NCBI RefSeq assembly: GCF_903645315.1
Contig: NZ_CAHJXL010000001.1
Span: 3,755,339 to 3,819,338 of the forward strand
Length of the DNA: 64,000 bases
DNA from: Victivallis sp. Marseille-Q1083
Lineage (GTDB): Bacteria > Verrucomicrobiota > Lentisphaeria > Victivallales > Victivallaceae
Reading direction: 5' to 3'
Below, in pieces: positions 38,440 through 46,202 of the stretch. The position numbers and the translations under genes were made by a program. Every line of letters starts with the position of its first letter. Within the stretch, counting starts at the first letter, position 1. The notes below the pieces were generated by a model that saw only the letters and a program-made list of their open reading frames with translations, was not told the DNA's origin and searched no databases.

Positions 38440-38600
38440 AAATCGGACACTATTATTGACGACAACTCTTGAATGAATTCAAGGTTTCGCATTTTGCTGT
38501 TCCACTCTGAAATAGCACTCGCAAACTGTTTTACATGATCCCCTCGGATCAAGGAGCAAACGAACGACGTGCTAAAAAGAACCGAATTTCACAGTCACAG
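38440..38600 (-). ncRNA. Bridge RNA of the IS110-type element
   Basis: Read on the minus strand, the non-coding end contains in order: TCCTTGATCC (38555-38546), identical to the left target half; AAAACAG (38532-38526), the reverse complement of CT plus the right target half; ACAGCAA (38500-38494), 6 of 7 like the element's right end ATAGCAA; ATAATAG (38456-38450), the reverse complement of CT plus the element's left end. The first pair is enclosed by a stem GCACgTCG / CGAGTGC (38572-38565 with 38521-38515). The second pair surrounds a hairpin TTGAAT/ATTCAA. This is the loop order known from IS110-family bridge RNAs: target-binding loop, then donor-binding loop. RNA ends are approximate. Confidence 0.75.
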
Positions 38601-38629
38601 CAAACAGAATCTCCGAAACTACTTAAATC

Positions 38630-39679
38630 TTATTCACTTGCGGATACCATGTAATCACGTTCCTGGAGCCACACGGCCCGAAGCGCATAGAGCAATTTCT
38701 TGCCGATGATCGAAATAGCCCGTTGTGGACTGGCCCCCTTATGAAGCAAGGCTCCATATCTGGCCCGAATCTCCAGATTGTACGACACCGACCTCCACGC
38801 CGACTGGATCAGGATGGCATGCAGTTGCTTTTTCTTGCGATTCCCGGCGGATTTGACGGCCTCGTGTTCGCCGCTGCCGACCAACCTCGGTGCGAATCCC
38901 ACATACGACCTCAGCGAATCCTTGTCTTCAAAGCGCAGCAAGCCCCACAATTCGGCCTGCAGCATCACCGCCGTATGAAACCCGACGCCAGGTATACTCT
39001 GTAGATGCTTCTGTACTTTGTCGCGCTTCAAACGCTTCAGACACCGCCGTTCATCGCGGATCACATGCAGTTTCTCTTCTCTGAGAAAACGCAGTTCCCG
39101 CAACATGCTCTGCAAGGCATAATCGTAACGCTTTGCCGCGTCCGCATACATCATTTTCAAAGAACTTCCAGACCAACTTCCAAACTTCAACCCCATGAAA
39201 TTCAGGTGTCCTTTGATCCGGTTTTTGACCCTGGTTATATTGCCGGTCAGTTTCGTTTCACGTCTGACCAGGTTTCTCAATTCCAAATTATCTTCAGGCG
39301 GAATATAGATCCCTTCCAATGTCCGGTTCTCCAGTTCCCGCGCCAATTTTCGGCTGTCCACCGCATCGTTCTTGCGGTCGCGCTCCTTGCCGCTGGTCGG
39401 CACGTCCGCCGGGTTGATTACGATATTCTCAATCCCGAGCTCACACAATCGCCGGTGCGCCCAGAATCCGCTGAATCCTGCCTCGTAAACGCTCCGGTAC
39501 TCGGCGCCCGGATAGTTCATCTTCAGATACTTCGCCAACATCTCAGGGCTCGGATTCATGCTGAACTTGTCCAGTTCACGGTGGCAATGCCGCAAATTCA
39601 CCACCCAACTTTCCTTGTGCACATCAATTCCGACAAATATCACTTGACCTTCGAACGATACCGTGCTACATTTTCTCAT
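38630..39679 (-). CDS. IS110-family recombinase (transposase)
   Basis: A 349-residue DEDD recombinase that, by family knowledge, works with a bridge RNA to join donor and target. Start at MRKCSTVSF, with AAAAGGAG upstream. The N-terminal RuvC-like catalytic residues are D19 (VGIDVHKES), E66 (SVYEAGFSG), D105 and D108 (KNDAVD). The C-terminal Transposase_20 part has IPGVGFHTAVMLQAELWG (helix-hairpin-helix-like), YVGFAPRLVGSGE with the likely nucleophilic serine region, and KSAGNRKKKQLHAILIQSAW. It appears intact, so the element may be active. Confidence 0.9.
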   Translation of the reverse strand: MRKCSTVSFEGQVIFVGIDVHKESWVVNLRHCHRELDKFSMNPSPEMLAKYLKMNYPGAEYRSVYEAGFSGFWAHRRLCELGIENIVINPADVPTSGKERDRKNDAVDSRKLARELENRTLEGIYIPPEDNLELRNLVRRETKLTGNITRVKNRIKGHLNFMGLKFGSWSGSSLKMMYADAAKRYDYALQSMLRELRFLREEKLHVIRDERRCLKRLKRDKVQKHLQSIPGVGFHTAVMLQAELWGLLRFEDKDSLRSYVGFAPRLVGSGEHEAVKSAGNRKKKQLHAILIQSAWRSVSYNLEIRARYGALLHKGASPQRAISIIGKKLLYALRAVWLQERDYMVSASE

Positions 39680-40944
39680 GGCTGATGTCTCCTTTTGTGA
39701 TGTTTTAACTGTCTGCATGACTCTGTCCGTCAGAGCCGATGTCTTATTTTACAGTATCACATCTTTGAGAATCAGCCTCTTTCATTTCATAACCGCTACC
39801 TCATTCCTTTTTACCATAGCAACTGTTTTCCATCTCACCTCGGGCGCAATAGACTTTTTCATAAAGATATTGTCCATCATCATCAAGATTGGTGACGATA
39901 AAACGATTATTCGGTCCGGGGGAGTTGAATTCCGCTTTGGCAATCACCCGGCGCGGGTATTTCCAAGTTCCTGCCGCATATTCGAACTGAGTAAACAGTT
40001 TTGCTTTTTCATGTGTTTCGTTGTAAAGTGCTTCCGCTTTCACTTGAAGATCTTTTGATAATTCCAGCAAACGTGGATTTTTCGCCAATCCGACAATATA
40101 TTTGACCTCATTTTTATCACACCAGTTCAGCATTTTCTGCCGACAAAAGCCACTGTCTCCCCGGAAAATAATCTTAACCTTCGGCCATTTCTGCCGAAAG
40201 CGCTTTACCAGTAGCGAGAGAATCGCCCAGGCATGCTTGGCCGCATCAATTTTTGATGGACGCAAATAAGCCACAAGCAATTGATCCCCGCAGAAAACAT
40301 ACAACGGCAAAAAGCAATAGTGGTCATAATAGCCATGAAAAAAGCGATTTTCCTGCATCCCGTAAGTGAGGTCATCGGTAGCATCGAAATCAAGAATCAA
40401 TTCTCGAGGCGGCGTGGAAAAACTTTCGATAAAGAATTCGACAAACAATCGGCTCAAATCTACGCAAGCACGACGATCGATTCCATTTTCGAATCGACAT
40501 AAAGTGCTTGGAGTGGCGAGTTGACGATCACGACCGACAACAGTTTGAATCAGCGGATCAGTTCGCAATTCATGATGGTCATTGAGATCTTCATGGCCGG
40601 CAACCAAACCAAAAACTCGTTGACGAAGCATGCTCAGATAGGAATGCTCAACTTTTCCGGGCTGTCGAATATCAAAAGAATCCAGCAGGTTACCGGCGCG
40701 CCGGGTCAAACCGAGTTTGCGGTCGAATTCTTTCACAAAAAGCAACCCGCCGTCACTGCTGATATCTCCACCGGCGAAATTGAATTCAATTTTTCTGCTT
40801 TTCGGACCTTGAAAGACCGGAATCGAAACATTACATTTTGTCATTGGCAGACCTCGGCGTTATATTGTGATGTAAGATATTACAATATAATACGTTAGTC
40901 GAGAATCTGCCTCTTTGTTTTTGAAAATTTACGCAATATTCAGG

Positions 40945-41226
40945 CTAGAATTCGCCGTTGAATTCGACTTCCAGCCACATCCGGCGGTAGATTTTCGGGT
41001 ATCCCTCGTAGGCGTCCAGGCTTCGCAAATGGCGATCCGTGATGAGGTAAAGCACGCCGTCGACGCTTTCGCCCTCCGCAAAGTCAATGTCGGCGTAAAG
41101 GCGCTCCGTCAGGCGGTAGTTCGGCAGTCGCGCCGCGCCCAGTGCTCGCGCGCCGGGACATCGTTTCTGCATGCGCACCGGCTCCATGTTGCTCCCGTAG
41201 GCAAGGTACAAAATCAGGCTGTTCAT
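40945..41226 (-). CDS. Gamma-glutamylcyclotransferase-like (AIG2/GGCT) protein, C-terminally shortened
   Basis: 93 residues from MNSLILYLAYGSNM (ribosome site CGGAG). The YGSNM loop at residues 9-13 and LDAYEGYPKIYRR near residue 75 are GGCT-fold signatures; the family cleaves gamma-glutamyl amides to 5-oxoproline. Members are usually 110-150 residues, and this one stops at a TAG exactly at the IS1380 boundary, so the end is probably lost. Together with the amidoligase at 42400 it forms a pair known from phage and bacterial gene neighbourhoods. First prophage-side gene after the IS cluster. Confidence 0.75.
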   Translation of the reverse strand: MNSLILYLAYGSNMEPVRMQKRCPGARALGAARLPNYRLTERLYADIDFAEGESVDGVLYLITDRHLRSLDAYEGYPKIYRRMWLEVEFNGEF

Positions 41227-41278
41227 CGTGGCTCCGTGTTTCGCCGGCAGGGAAATCCCCGCCGGCATGATGTTTTGA

Positions 41279-41632
41279 TCAAAATGCAACATACTTCCAG
41301 TCGGGCGGTGGAAGCGGATTTTTCTTGAGGTCGACGAATTCGACGTTGCGCGAAAAAAGGCATCGCGGAACCTGCGCGTCGGCAAAATCGCCGTCCTCGG
41401 TGGTCGCTACGATCAGGGCGTTGCCCGCGATCACCGTCGGTCCGGCGAGCCGGAATCCCCAGGTCTGCGGCTTCAAGCGCGCTTCTTCGTCGCAGACCAA
41501 GGTGTGGTTTTCACCCAGATCCACGCACTGGATCATCTCGTATCCGATCTGTTGGTAAAAAGCGTGCAGTTCGTTTTCGAGTTGGATTTCCTCCACCTTC
41601 TGTTCCATCGCGTTGATAAAAATCGCTCTCAT
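41279..41632 (-). CDS. DUF3846-like small prophage/plasmid protein
   Basis: A 117-residue protein starting MRAIFINAMEQKVEE, with AAAGG 6 nt upstream. The pattern HTLVCDEEARLKPQTWGFRL...GNALIV resembles DUF3846, a domain of unknown function frequent in mobile elements and phages. It overlaps no neighbour and is transcribed with the cyclotransferase-like gene. Function unknown. Confidence 0.6.
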   Translation of the reverse strand: MRAIFINAMEQKVEEIQLENELHAFYQQIGYEMIQCVDLGENHTLVCDEEARLKPQTWGFRLAGPTVIAGNALIVATTEDGDFADAQVPRCLFSRNVEFVDLKKNPLPPPDWKYVAF

Positions 41633-41726
41633 TTGGCACCTTTTCGATTTGGTTTTCTGAACTGTCATACATTGCCATGAAAGTCCTTGAATAGCAAGCG
41701 CATATAAAACTATAATTCTTTTATTA

Positions 41727-42053
41727 TCAAGGCTTTTCGATTATTCCATTGGTGTCGTTGTCCGTTGTCTGCAAATCGGCGTCCTCCAGCTCGTAATGGG
41801 CGAATCCGAGGACGGTCAGCCGTTGCAGGAAAAGTTGCGCCGCCTTTGCTGGATCGGCGGGAAGTTCGTACTTTTCCTGCCCGACAAAACTCAGCGTCTG
41901 GCGCATGAACGCCACCGGCTCCAGATGGCTGTTGAACGGGTTCTGCTTCATCGCTTCGACGATTTCAAACGCGGTCGCGCCGGTGAAAAACTCGCCGGTG
42001 CATTCGACGGGATTGCCTTCAAAATCGGTGTCGTGAATTCGGATTTTCATCAT
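41727..42053 (-). CDS. Hypothetical prophage protein
   Basis: 108 residues from MMKIRIHDTDFEGNP, with AAGGAG 6 nt upstream. It is a small alpha/beta protein with EFFTGATAFEIVEAMKQNPF in the middle and an acidic C-terminus. It is not recognised as a known family. Lies between the DUF3846-like gene and the amidoligase pseudogene on the same strand, so probably belongs to the same accessory block. Confidence 0.6.
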   Translation of the reverse strand: MMKIRIHDTDFEGNPVECTGEFFTGATAFEIVEAMKQNPFNSHLEPVAFMRQTLSFVGQEKYELPADPAKAAQLFLQRLTVLGFAHYELEDADLQTTDNDTNGIIEKP

Positions 42054-42399
42054 TCGCTCGCTCCTTACGTTGGGCGACGTTTGCGCACATTCGCGCCTGT
42101 CGCCGCGGTTAGCTTTTTTCTGATCCAGCGGGGGTTCTGCTCGATGCATAAAATCGAACGTTACCCCTTAACTTCGCAACCGTAGTCATATTTTTTATTA
42201 CCATTGCGTGCGGTTGCCTCATAAAAAATCTGCGATTTTGGCGAGTTCGACTTCAACGGCGACTTGCTATCCAAGTCAAGTCGTGCTCAGTCAAAACCGC
42301 GAGATTTATTCCAACTTTATTGTCAAACAGCGGCTTGCTTGTCAGGCAAGCCATGCTCACTGCAGAGCGGGCTTTCGCCCGCCCGCCTGCGTTCCTTTT
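42054..42399. repeat. Non-coding gap with two related hairpin repeats
   Basis: No gene is seen. Two related palindromic units lie 71 bp apart: GACTTG-ctatc-CAAGTC at 42261-42277 and GGCTTGC-ttgtcag-GCAAGCC at 42332-42352, each followed by TGCTCA. They are followed by a GCGGGCTTTCGCCCGC hairpin near the amidoligase stop. They may be REP-like units or part of a terminator. Confidence 0.4.
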
Positions 42400-43293
42400 T
42401 TACTCCGGTCTGCCGTTCTTCCAAGCGGCGCTTCCCGGCATCCGTTTCAAAAGGTGCATCCGCACGTTTTTGAACTCGTCGCCGATCATCCCGAGGCGCA
42501 GGAGGAACACCCGCGTGTCGTACTTGGCGCTTGCCTCGTTGTAAGGGCGCTGGTTTTTCGTGCTCGCCGCGCGCGCGGTTTTGGCGAGCGCCGCAATCCC
42601 GAGGCAAAGGGCGATGTGCGCCTTGACCTCGCCAGCGTGCGTCGTGCCGTTGAAAAGGCGGAACTCCACCGTGCCGGTGCGCCACACGTTGTTGAGGTTG
42701 ATTGCACGGTAGCGGGCGCTGTCATAATGGCTCGGGTTCGGGTTTTCGTAACCGAATCACGCGCGGTTCAGCGCTTCGCGGCTTTGCGGTTTCGCCGCTT
42801 CGAGGCGCTCGATGAAACTGCGGTTTGTCCGGCGGGTGTAGTTGTTGATCCGGCGCTGAAGCGTTCCGGCGGCTTTCAAAATCAGCTCTTCCTACTTGTA
42901 AAAAATCCGCGCGAGGTTCGCGATCTGGCGGGCGGAAAATTCGCTGACTCCGACGTGGACGTGCTGGCTGGTGCATTCCGGTGTTTTTGCGCCCGCTTTG
43001 CGAAGCTCGCGCACCACTGCTTGGAGGGTTTCGAGGTCTTCCCATTTCAGGATCGGCGTCACCACTTCGGCGCTGGTCGCGCAGCTTCCGAGGCTACCGT
43101 CGGAAACCGCTTTCCATTCGCGCCCGTCGGGTGCGAAAACCCTCCAAGTGTCGTAAGCGCCGCCGGTGTACCGGACGCTTCCGCCGACCACGCTGTGGAT
43201 CGCTTTTGCCGCGCGCTCGCGGGAAATTCCGGTGTACTCCAATTCCGTCCCGAAGGAAAGTTCCTTCGCCGTCGCCATCGTGTTGTTGCTCAT
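42400..43293 (-). pseudogene. Amidoligase (Amidoligase_2-like) gene with two in-frame stop codons
   Basis: The frame starts MSNNTMATAKELSFGTELEYTG and continues for 297 codons. Amidoligase signatures are FGTELEYTGISRERA at the N-terminus, TSQHVHVGVSEF (His-x-His-x-G), and TVEFRLFNGT near residue 210; such ATP-dependent ligases join amino groups to carboxylates such as glutamate. A TAG at codon 134 (42892-42894, within YK-stop-EELILK) and a TGA at codon 179 (42757-42759, in NRA-stop-FGYENP, where W is expected) interrupt it. Homology and codon use continue to a TAA at 42400. Probably inactivated. Confidence 0.75.
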
Positions 43294-43636
43294 TGTTGCC
43301 TCCGTTGTTAGGTCTGAGCTTTTTTCGTCGTCCCGCGCAGTTCCAAGCTCCGCACTTCGTACTATTCATAACTTACCATGGAAAGCATTTATAGCGAGTA
43401 ATTTATGCAAGATAAGCCGATAATAAACATTGATAATAAAGACGTTGCATGCTTAATTTTCGGCATGTCTCCGATATGGAATTATGCAAGCGAAATCCAT
43501 GAAAATATCAAAAAAAGATAATTGGCATTCTCCCGCAGAGAGGTAATAAAAATATGCCCACATTTGCGCACTAAGCCCCCAACGTTCGCTGATCTAGGGG
43601 CGGTCTGAACCGCCCTGATGCTGAGTAAAAATAAAA

Positions 43637-43665
43637 GCCCGGCAAAGGGCGATTGTGCGCGATTG
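43637..43665 (+). repeat. 29-bp direct repeat, left copy
   Basis: GCCCGGCAAAGGGCGATTG... occurs again at 45144-45172 with one mismatch in 29 (A/T at position 16). The two copies bracket the AAA ATPase gene. Confidence 0.8.
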
Positions 43666-43744
43666 TTGAGGGGATGACGTTGCATGAATACATCTTTTCA
43701 TTGATAAGTATAGCCGAAAACAACACAACCTTTCAACAAAAAAC

Positions 43745-43772
43745 TTGACTATTTACAAAAACACGTTACATT
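43745..43772 (+). promoter_or_regulatory. Promoter of the ATPase gene
   Basis: TTGACT, 16-nt spacer, TACATT; about 55 nt upstream of the ATPase start. Confidence 0.5.
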
Positions 43773-43826
43773 ATTGACATGTTGGACCGACATACGGTGC
43801 TACTTTTCAGTGAAGTGAGGTATTTT

Positions 43827-45119
43827 ATGATAATCAAACGGGATCAATATCTGCAAAAACTTATTAATCGCCAATGGAATGGTCTTATCAAGGTCATTAC
43901 CGGAATTCGTCGTTGTGGCAAGTCTTACCTTTTGCGTAATATTTTCAAAGAATATCTTTTGTCCCAAGGGGTAAAACCAGAACAGATTATTCATTTGGAA
44001 CTAGATTTGACCAGCAATATTCGTTACCGCAATCCGCTTGAGCTGGCGCAGTATGTTCATGATCGCATTGACGGGAAAAACGAAAAGTTTTATCTCTTTA
44101 TTGATGAAATTCAGATGTCCGAACCGGTAAAAAATCCATACCTTCCTGATGGCAAGAAAATAACATTCTATGATACCTTGAATGATTTTAAAGCAATGCA
44201 AAACCTTGATGTCTATGTCACTGGCAGCAATTCAAAGATGCTTTCCACTGACATTCTTACCGAATTTCGTGGTCGTGGTGATGAAATCAGGATTCATCCG
44301 CTTTCCTTTGCTGAATTTTATTCTGCAATCGGTGGCGATAAACAGGAAGCATTCAAACAATATGCTTATTATGGCGGAATGCCGCTGGTTCTCATGCAAA
44401 AGGATGATGGGGAAAAATCAGCATATCTGACTTCGCTTTTTTCAGAGGTTTATTTGAAGGATATTATTGAGCGTAAAAAGATTGAATACCCGGATGAACT
44501 GTCGCAAATTTTAGATTTGCTCTGTTCGTCTATCGGATCGCTTTCTAATCCCTCTAAAATCGCCGATACCATTCGTTCGAGAAAAGGGGTAAAAGTCTCT
44601 GCAAATACATTAAAGAGTTACTTGGAATATCTGAAAGATGCGTTTTTGTTCTGCGAGTGCAAGCGTTATGATGTAAAGGGAAAAGCATACTTTGAATACC
44701 CCATGAAATATTATTGTGAGGATATTGGGTTACGCAATGCCAGAACTGGTTTTCGCCAAATGGAAATGACTCACATCGTGGAAAATATGATCTGTTCGGA
44801 ATTACGGCAGAGAGATTTTAATATTGATGTCGGCATCGTCTACAAAAATGGAAAAAGTAAAAACGGATCCAATATAAAAATTTCGCGTGAAATCGACTTT
44901 ATAGCATCAAAAGGTAATAGAAAATTTTATATTCAGTCTGCCTTTGCGATGCCAGATGAAGAAAAAAGGGTAACCGAATTAAAACCATTTTCGTTAACTG
45001 GAGATTCATTTCCGAAAATAGTTGTTCGTCAGGATATCGGAAATCCATGGTATGATGACAGTGGTTTTTTGAATATTGGGCTGATTGATTTTCTACTCGA
45101 TACATCCTATCTGAATTGA
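43827..45119 (+). CDS. AAA-family ATPase with DUF4143 domain
   Basis: A 430-residue protein from MIIKRDQYLQKLINRQ (GAGG ribosome site). Walker A is GIRRCGKSYLLRN at about residues 23-35 and Walker B is FYLFIDEIQMSE at about 89-100, with sensor-like VYVTGSNSKML. The C-terminal half (LKDIIERKKIEYPDEL; YFEYPMKYYCEDIGLRNA; REIDFIASKGNRKFYIQ) is a DUF4143 region with a PD-(D/E)xK-nuclease-like look. Such ATPases are widespread single genes of unknown role and turn up as phage cargo. It is oriented against the phage genes, is about 40% GC, and lies between 29-bp direct repeats: signs of a separately acquired cassette. Confidence 0.85.
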   Translation: MIIKRDQYLQKLINRQWNGLIKVITGIRRCGKSYLLRNIFKEYLLSQGVKPEQIIHLELDLTSNIRYRNPLELAQYVHDRIDGKNEKFYLFIDEIQMSEPVKNPYLPDGKKITFYDTLNDFKAMQNLDVYVTGSNSKMLSTDILTEFRGRGDEIRIHPLSFAEFYSAIGGDKQEAFKQYAYYGGMPLVLMQKDDGEKSAYLTSLFSEVYLKDIIERKKIEYPDELSQILDLLCSSIGSLSNPSKIADTIRSRKGVKVSANTLKSYLEYLKDAFLFCECKRYDVKGKAYFEYPMKYYCEDIGLRNARTGFRQMEMTHIVENMICSELRQRDFNIDVGIVYKNGKSKNGSNIKISREIDFIASKGNRKFYIQSAFAMPDEEKRVTELKPFSLTGDSFPKIVVRQDIGNPWYDDSGFLNIGLIDFLLDTSYLN

Positions 45120-45136
45120 AATTGGATCTATGACAA

Positions 45137-45178
45137 AAAAAGCGCCCGGCAAAGGGCGTTTGTGCGCGATTGCCGGGC
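45137..45178 (-). terminator. Rho-independent terminator of the minus-strand prophage transcript
   Basis: On the minus strand GCCCGGCAA pairs with TTGCCGGGC (9 bp, 17-nt loop), followed by GC and seven T. It lies immediately after the stop at 45185 and includes the right copy of the 29-bp direct repeat. The left repeat copy no longer folds. Confidence 0.75.
45144..45172 (+). repeat. 29-bp direct repeat, right copy
   Basis: Pairs with 43637-43665 (28 of 29 identical). Confidence 0.8.
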
Positions 45179-45184
45179 TATGCG

Positions 45185-45514
45185 TTATTCGGGAACTTCG
45201 ACGGCCACGTCCTTGATCGACAACTCGGTCAGCTTTTTCTGAAGCGCGTCATACGACTTCTTGGCGGCGGCTTTAAGCTGTACTGCCTGTTCGTGCGTGA
45301 TTTTTCCGTCGGTCACCATAGCGTCGATTTTCTGTTCGACGAGGGTTGCGCCGCCTGCGGTGTAGGCGATGTCGAGCACCGTGCCTACGGTTTTGTGGAT
45401 CGCGGCGACCTTTTCCTGCGTGAAGTAACTGCATCCGCACATGGTTCCCATGCCGAGGGCAAAGGCGATGAGGAGAGCAAAAACGGCGGTGATTTTCTGG
45501 GTTTTCGTGGTCAT
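45185..45514 (-). CDS. Small membrane-anchored prophage protein
   Basis: 109 residues from MTTKTQKITAVFALLIAFAL, with AAAGGA upstream. One N-terminal hydrophobic helix is followed by cysteines in GTMCGCSYF, reminiscent of a lipobox though not a perfect match. The remainder is helical with repeated K/E. It lies in the lysis-type small-gene block upstream of the terminator, so it may act at cell lysis, but no family is recognised. Confidence 0.6.
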   Translation of the reverse strand: MTTKTQKITAVFALLIAFALGMGTMCGCSYFTQEKVAAIHKTVGTVLDIAYTAGGATLVEQKIDAMVTDGKITHEQAVQLKAAAKKSYDALQKKLTELSIKDVAVEVPE

Positions 45515-45534
45515 AAAAATTCCTTTGTTTTGAG

Positions 45535-45759
45535 TTAGAGACCGAAGAATGACACGGAAAACGATTTGTTGTCCGACCAATTCGGCGCTCTGATTTTGGT
45601 GGCTTCGGCTTTGACAGCGCCTACCGTTGTGCCGTTATTGCGCTTGAGTGATTTTTTTTCGTTCGGCTCGTAGAATTCGCGGTAGACGATATTCTGAGCA
45701 CATCCGGCGGTGAGCAAAAAAAACACCACCCCGATTGCGGGGATGAGCCGCTTATACAT
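45535..45759 (-). CDS. Small prophage lipoprotein
   Basis: 74 residues starting MYKRLIPAIGVVFFLLTAGC, with AAGGAG upstream. A clean lipobox LTAG-C at residue 20 predicts an N-terminal lipoprotein. Its start overlaps the end of the upstream gene's extended frame by 8 nt. Small lipoproteins here resemble Rz1-type spanin partners by position, but sequence does not prove this. Confidence 0.6.
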   Translation of the reverse strand: MYKRLIPAIGVVFFLLTAGCAQNIVYREFYEPNEKKSLKRNNGTTVGAVKAEATKIRAPNWSDNKSFSVSFFGL

Positions 45760-46195
45760 CCTGAATCTCCTTCTTTTTCCGGCATACGGCACAGTCGCAT
45801 GGGGCAATCCAACCAGACCAGCCAAAGTGTTGGCAGACATTCCCGAAGCGGCGCGCCTGATTCATCACGATCCAACGGCGCGGATTGTACCATCCGAACT
45901 GCGTCTTGGCGACGCGGTAGCCGTTGCGTTTGAAGCGGTCGTTGGAGGCGGTAAACTTTTCTTTGCTCTGATCGCTTTCGTGCTACTCAATGTCGTGGAT
46001 GAACGCAATGACCGCGAGGCTCGGATGCAGTACGAAAATGGCGTTTCTCAGCCATTCGGGGAAAGCGTCCGGTCCGATGCCGTTGTAGATGGAGCAGAGT
46101 TCCTGCATATTGTATTTTGCGATGATTTCACGGTTTTCTAGCTGAAACTCCTCAGCAAGACGCTTCAGCTCTAAAATCTCTTTGAGTCGATTCAT
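45752..46195 (-). pseudogene. Phage protein gene with an in-frame TAG
   Basis: The frame starts MNRLKEILELKRLAEEFQ at 46195 and meets TAG at 45983-45985 after AVIAFIHDIE. In the same frame a convincing protein continues: HESDQSKEKFTASNDRF, WYNPRRWIVMNQARRF and CDCAVCRKKKEIQDV, ending TAA at 45752 just past the next start codon. The full 147-codon product resembles phage proteins of unknown function containing an FIHDxxY motif, where the stop would replace Y. The upstream 70 codons may still be made. Confidence 0.65.
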
Positions 46196-46202
46196 GAATT
46201 GA

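Larger units (their letters stand above)
38280..39824 (-). mobile_element. IS110/IS1111-type insertion sequence (1,545 bp)
   Basis: Inserted in the IS1380 transposase gene at a CT dinucleotide: the left flank ends TTGATCCT, the element runs ATTATGAAAA to CATAGCAACT, then GTTTTCCATC resumes. There are no terminal inverted repeats and no target duplication other than the CT core, as expected for this family. The recombinase gene occupies 38630-39679, leaving about 350 bp of non-coding sequence downstream of it (left end), the IS1111-like arrangement. Confidence 0.85.
37977..40844 (-). pseudogene. IS1380-family transposase gene, split by IS110-type insertion
   Basis: The N-terminal 340 codons (40844-39825) show the DDE transposase of IS1380: DISSDGGLLFVKEFD, LILDFDATDDLTYG with the first catalytic D, and IIFRGDSGFC with the second. 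The C-terminal part (38279-37977) continues NRIKEQQLDLFADRTSC...YILMERFRALLL...RLIAAKIIAWE. Joining 39825 directly to 38279 restores an uninterrupted frame (GEMEN-RIKEQ) of about 440 codons. The gene is inactivated only by the nested element, so precise excision would regenerate it. Confidence 0.85.
37819..40944 (-). mobile_element. IS1380-family insertion sequence, interrupted by a nested IS110-type element
   Basis: Inverted ends are CCTGAATGTTGCATGAAA (left) and, on the minus strand from the right, CCTGAATATTGCGTAAAT, continuing with similarity for about 25 bp. Total 3,126 bp; without the nested 1,545 bp it is 1,581 bp, a normal IS1380 size. Flanking bases TTAG and CTAG are an imperfect duplication. 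The left end cuts a small ORF and the right end abuts a shortened cyclotransferase gene. Confidence 0.8.
43294..43826. other. Gap upstream of the ATPase gene
   Basis: No gene is supported. It contains a GGGCGGT-ctga-ACCGCCC hairpin (43598-43615), the left copy of a 29-bp direct repeat (43637-43665), and the promoter of the ATPase gene. Composition drops to clearly lower GC after about 43370. Confidence 0.5.

Noticed and set aside
38340-38552. A 70-codon minus-strand frame in the IS110-type element
   Set aside because: It overlaps the bridge-RNA region, has no ribosome site and no family resemblance; the sequence is better explained by the RNA.
42208-43311. A 367-codon plus-strand frame opposite the amidoligase
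   Set aside because: Shadow of the amidoligase gene; the minus frame has HVHVG and TVEFRLFNG motifs across the stop codons.
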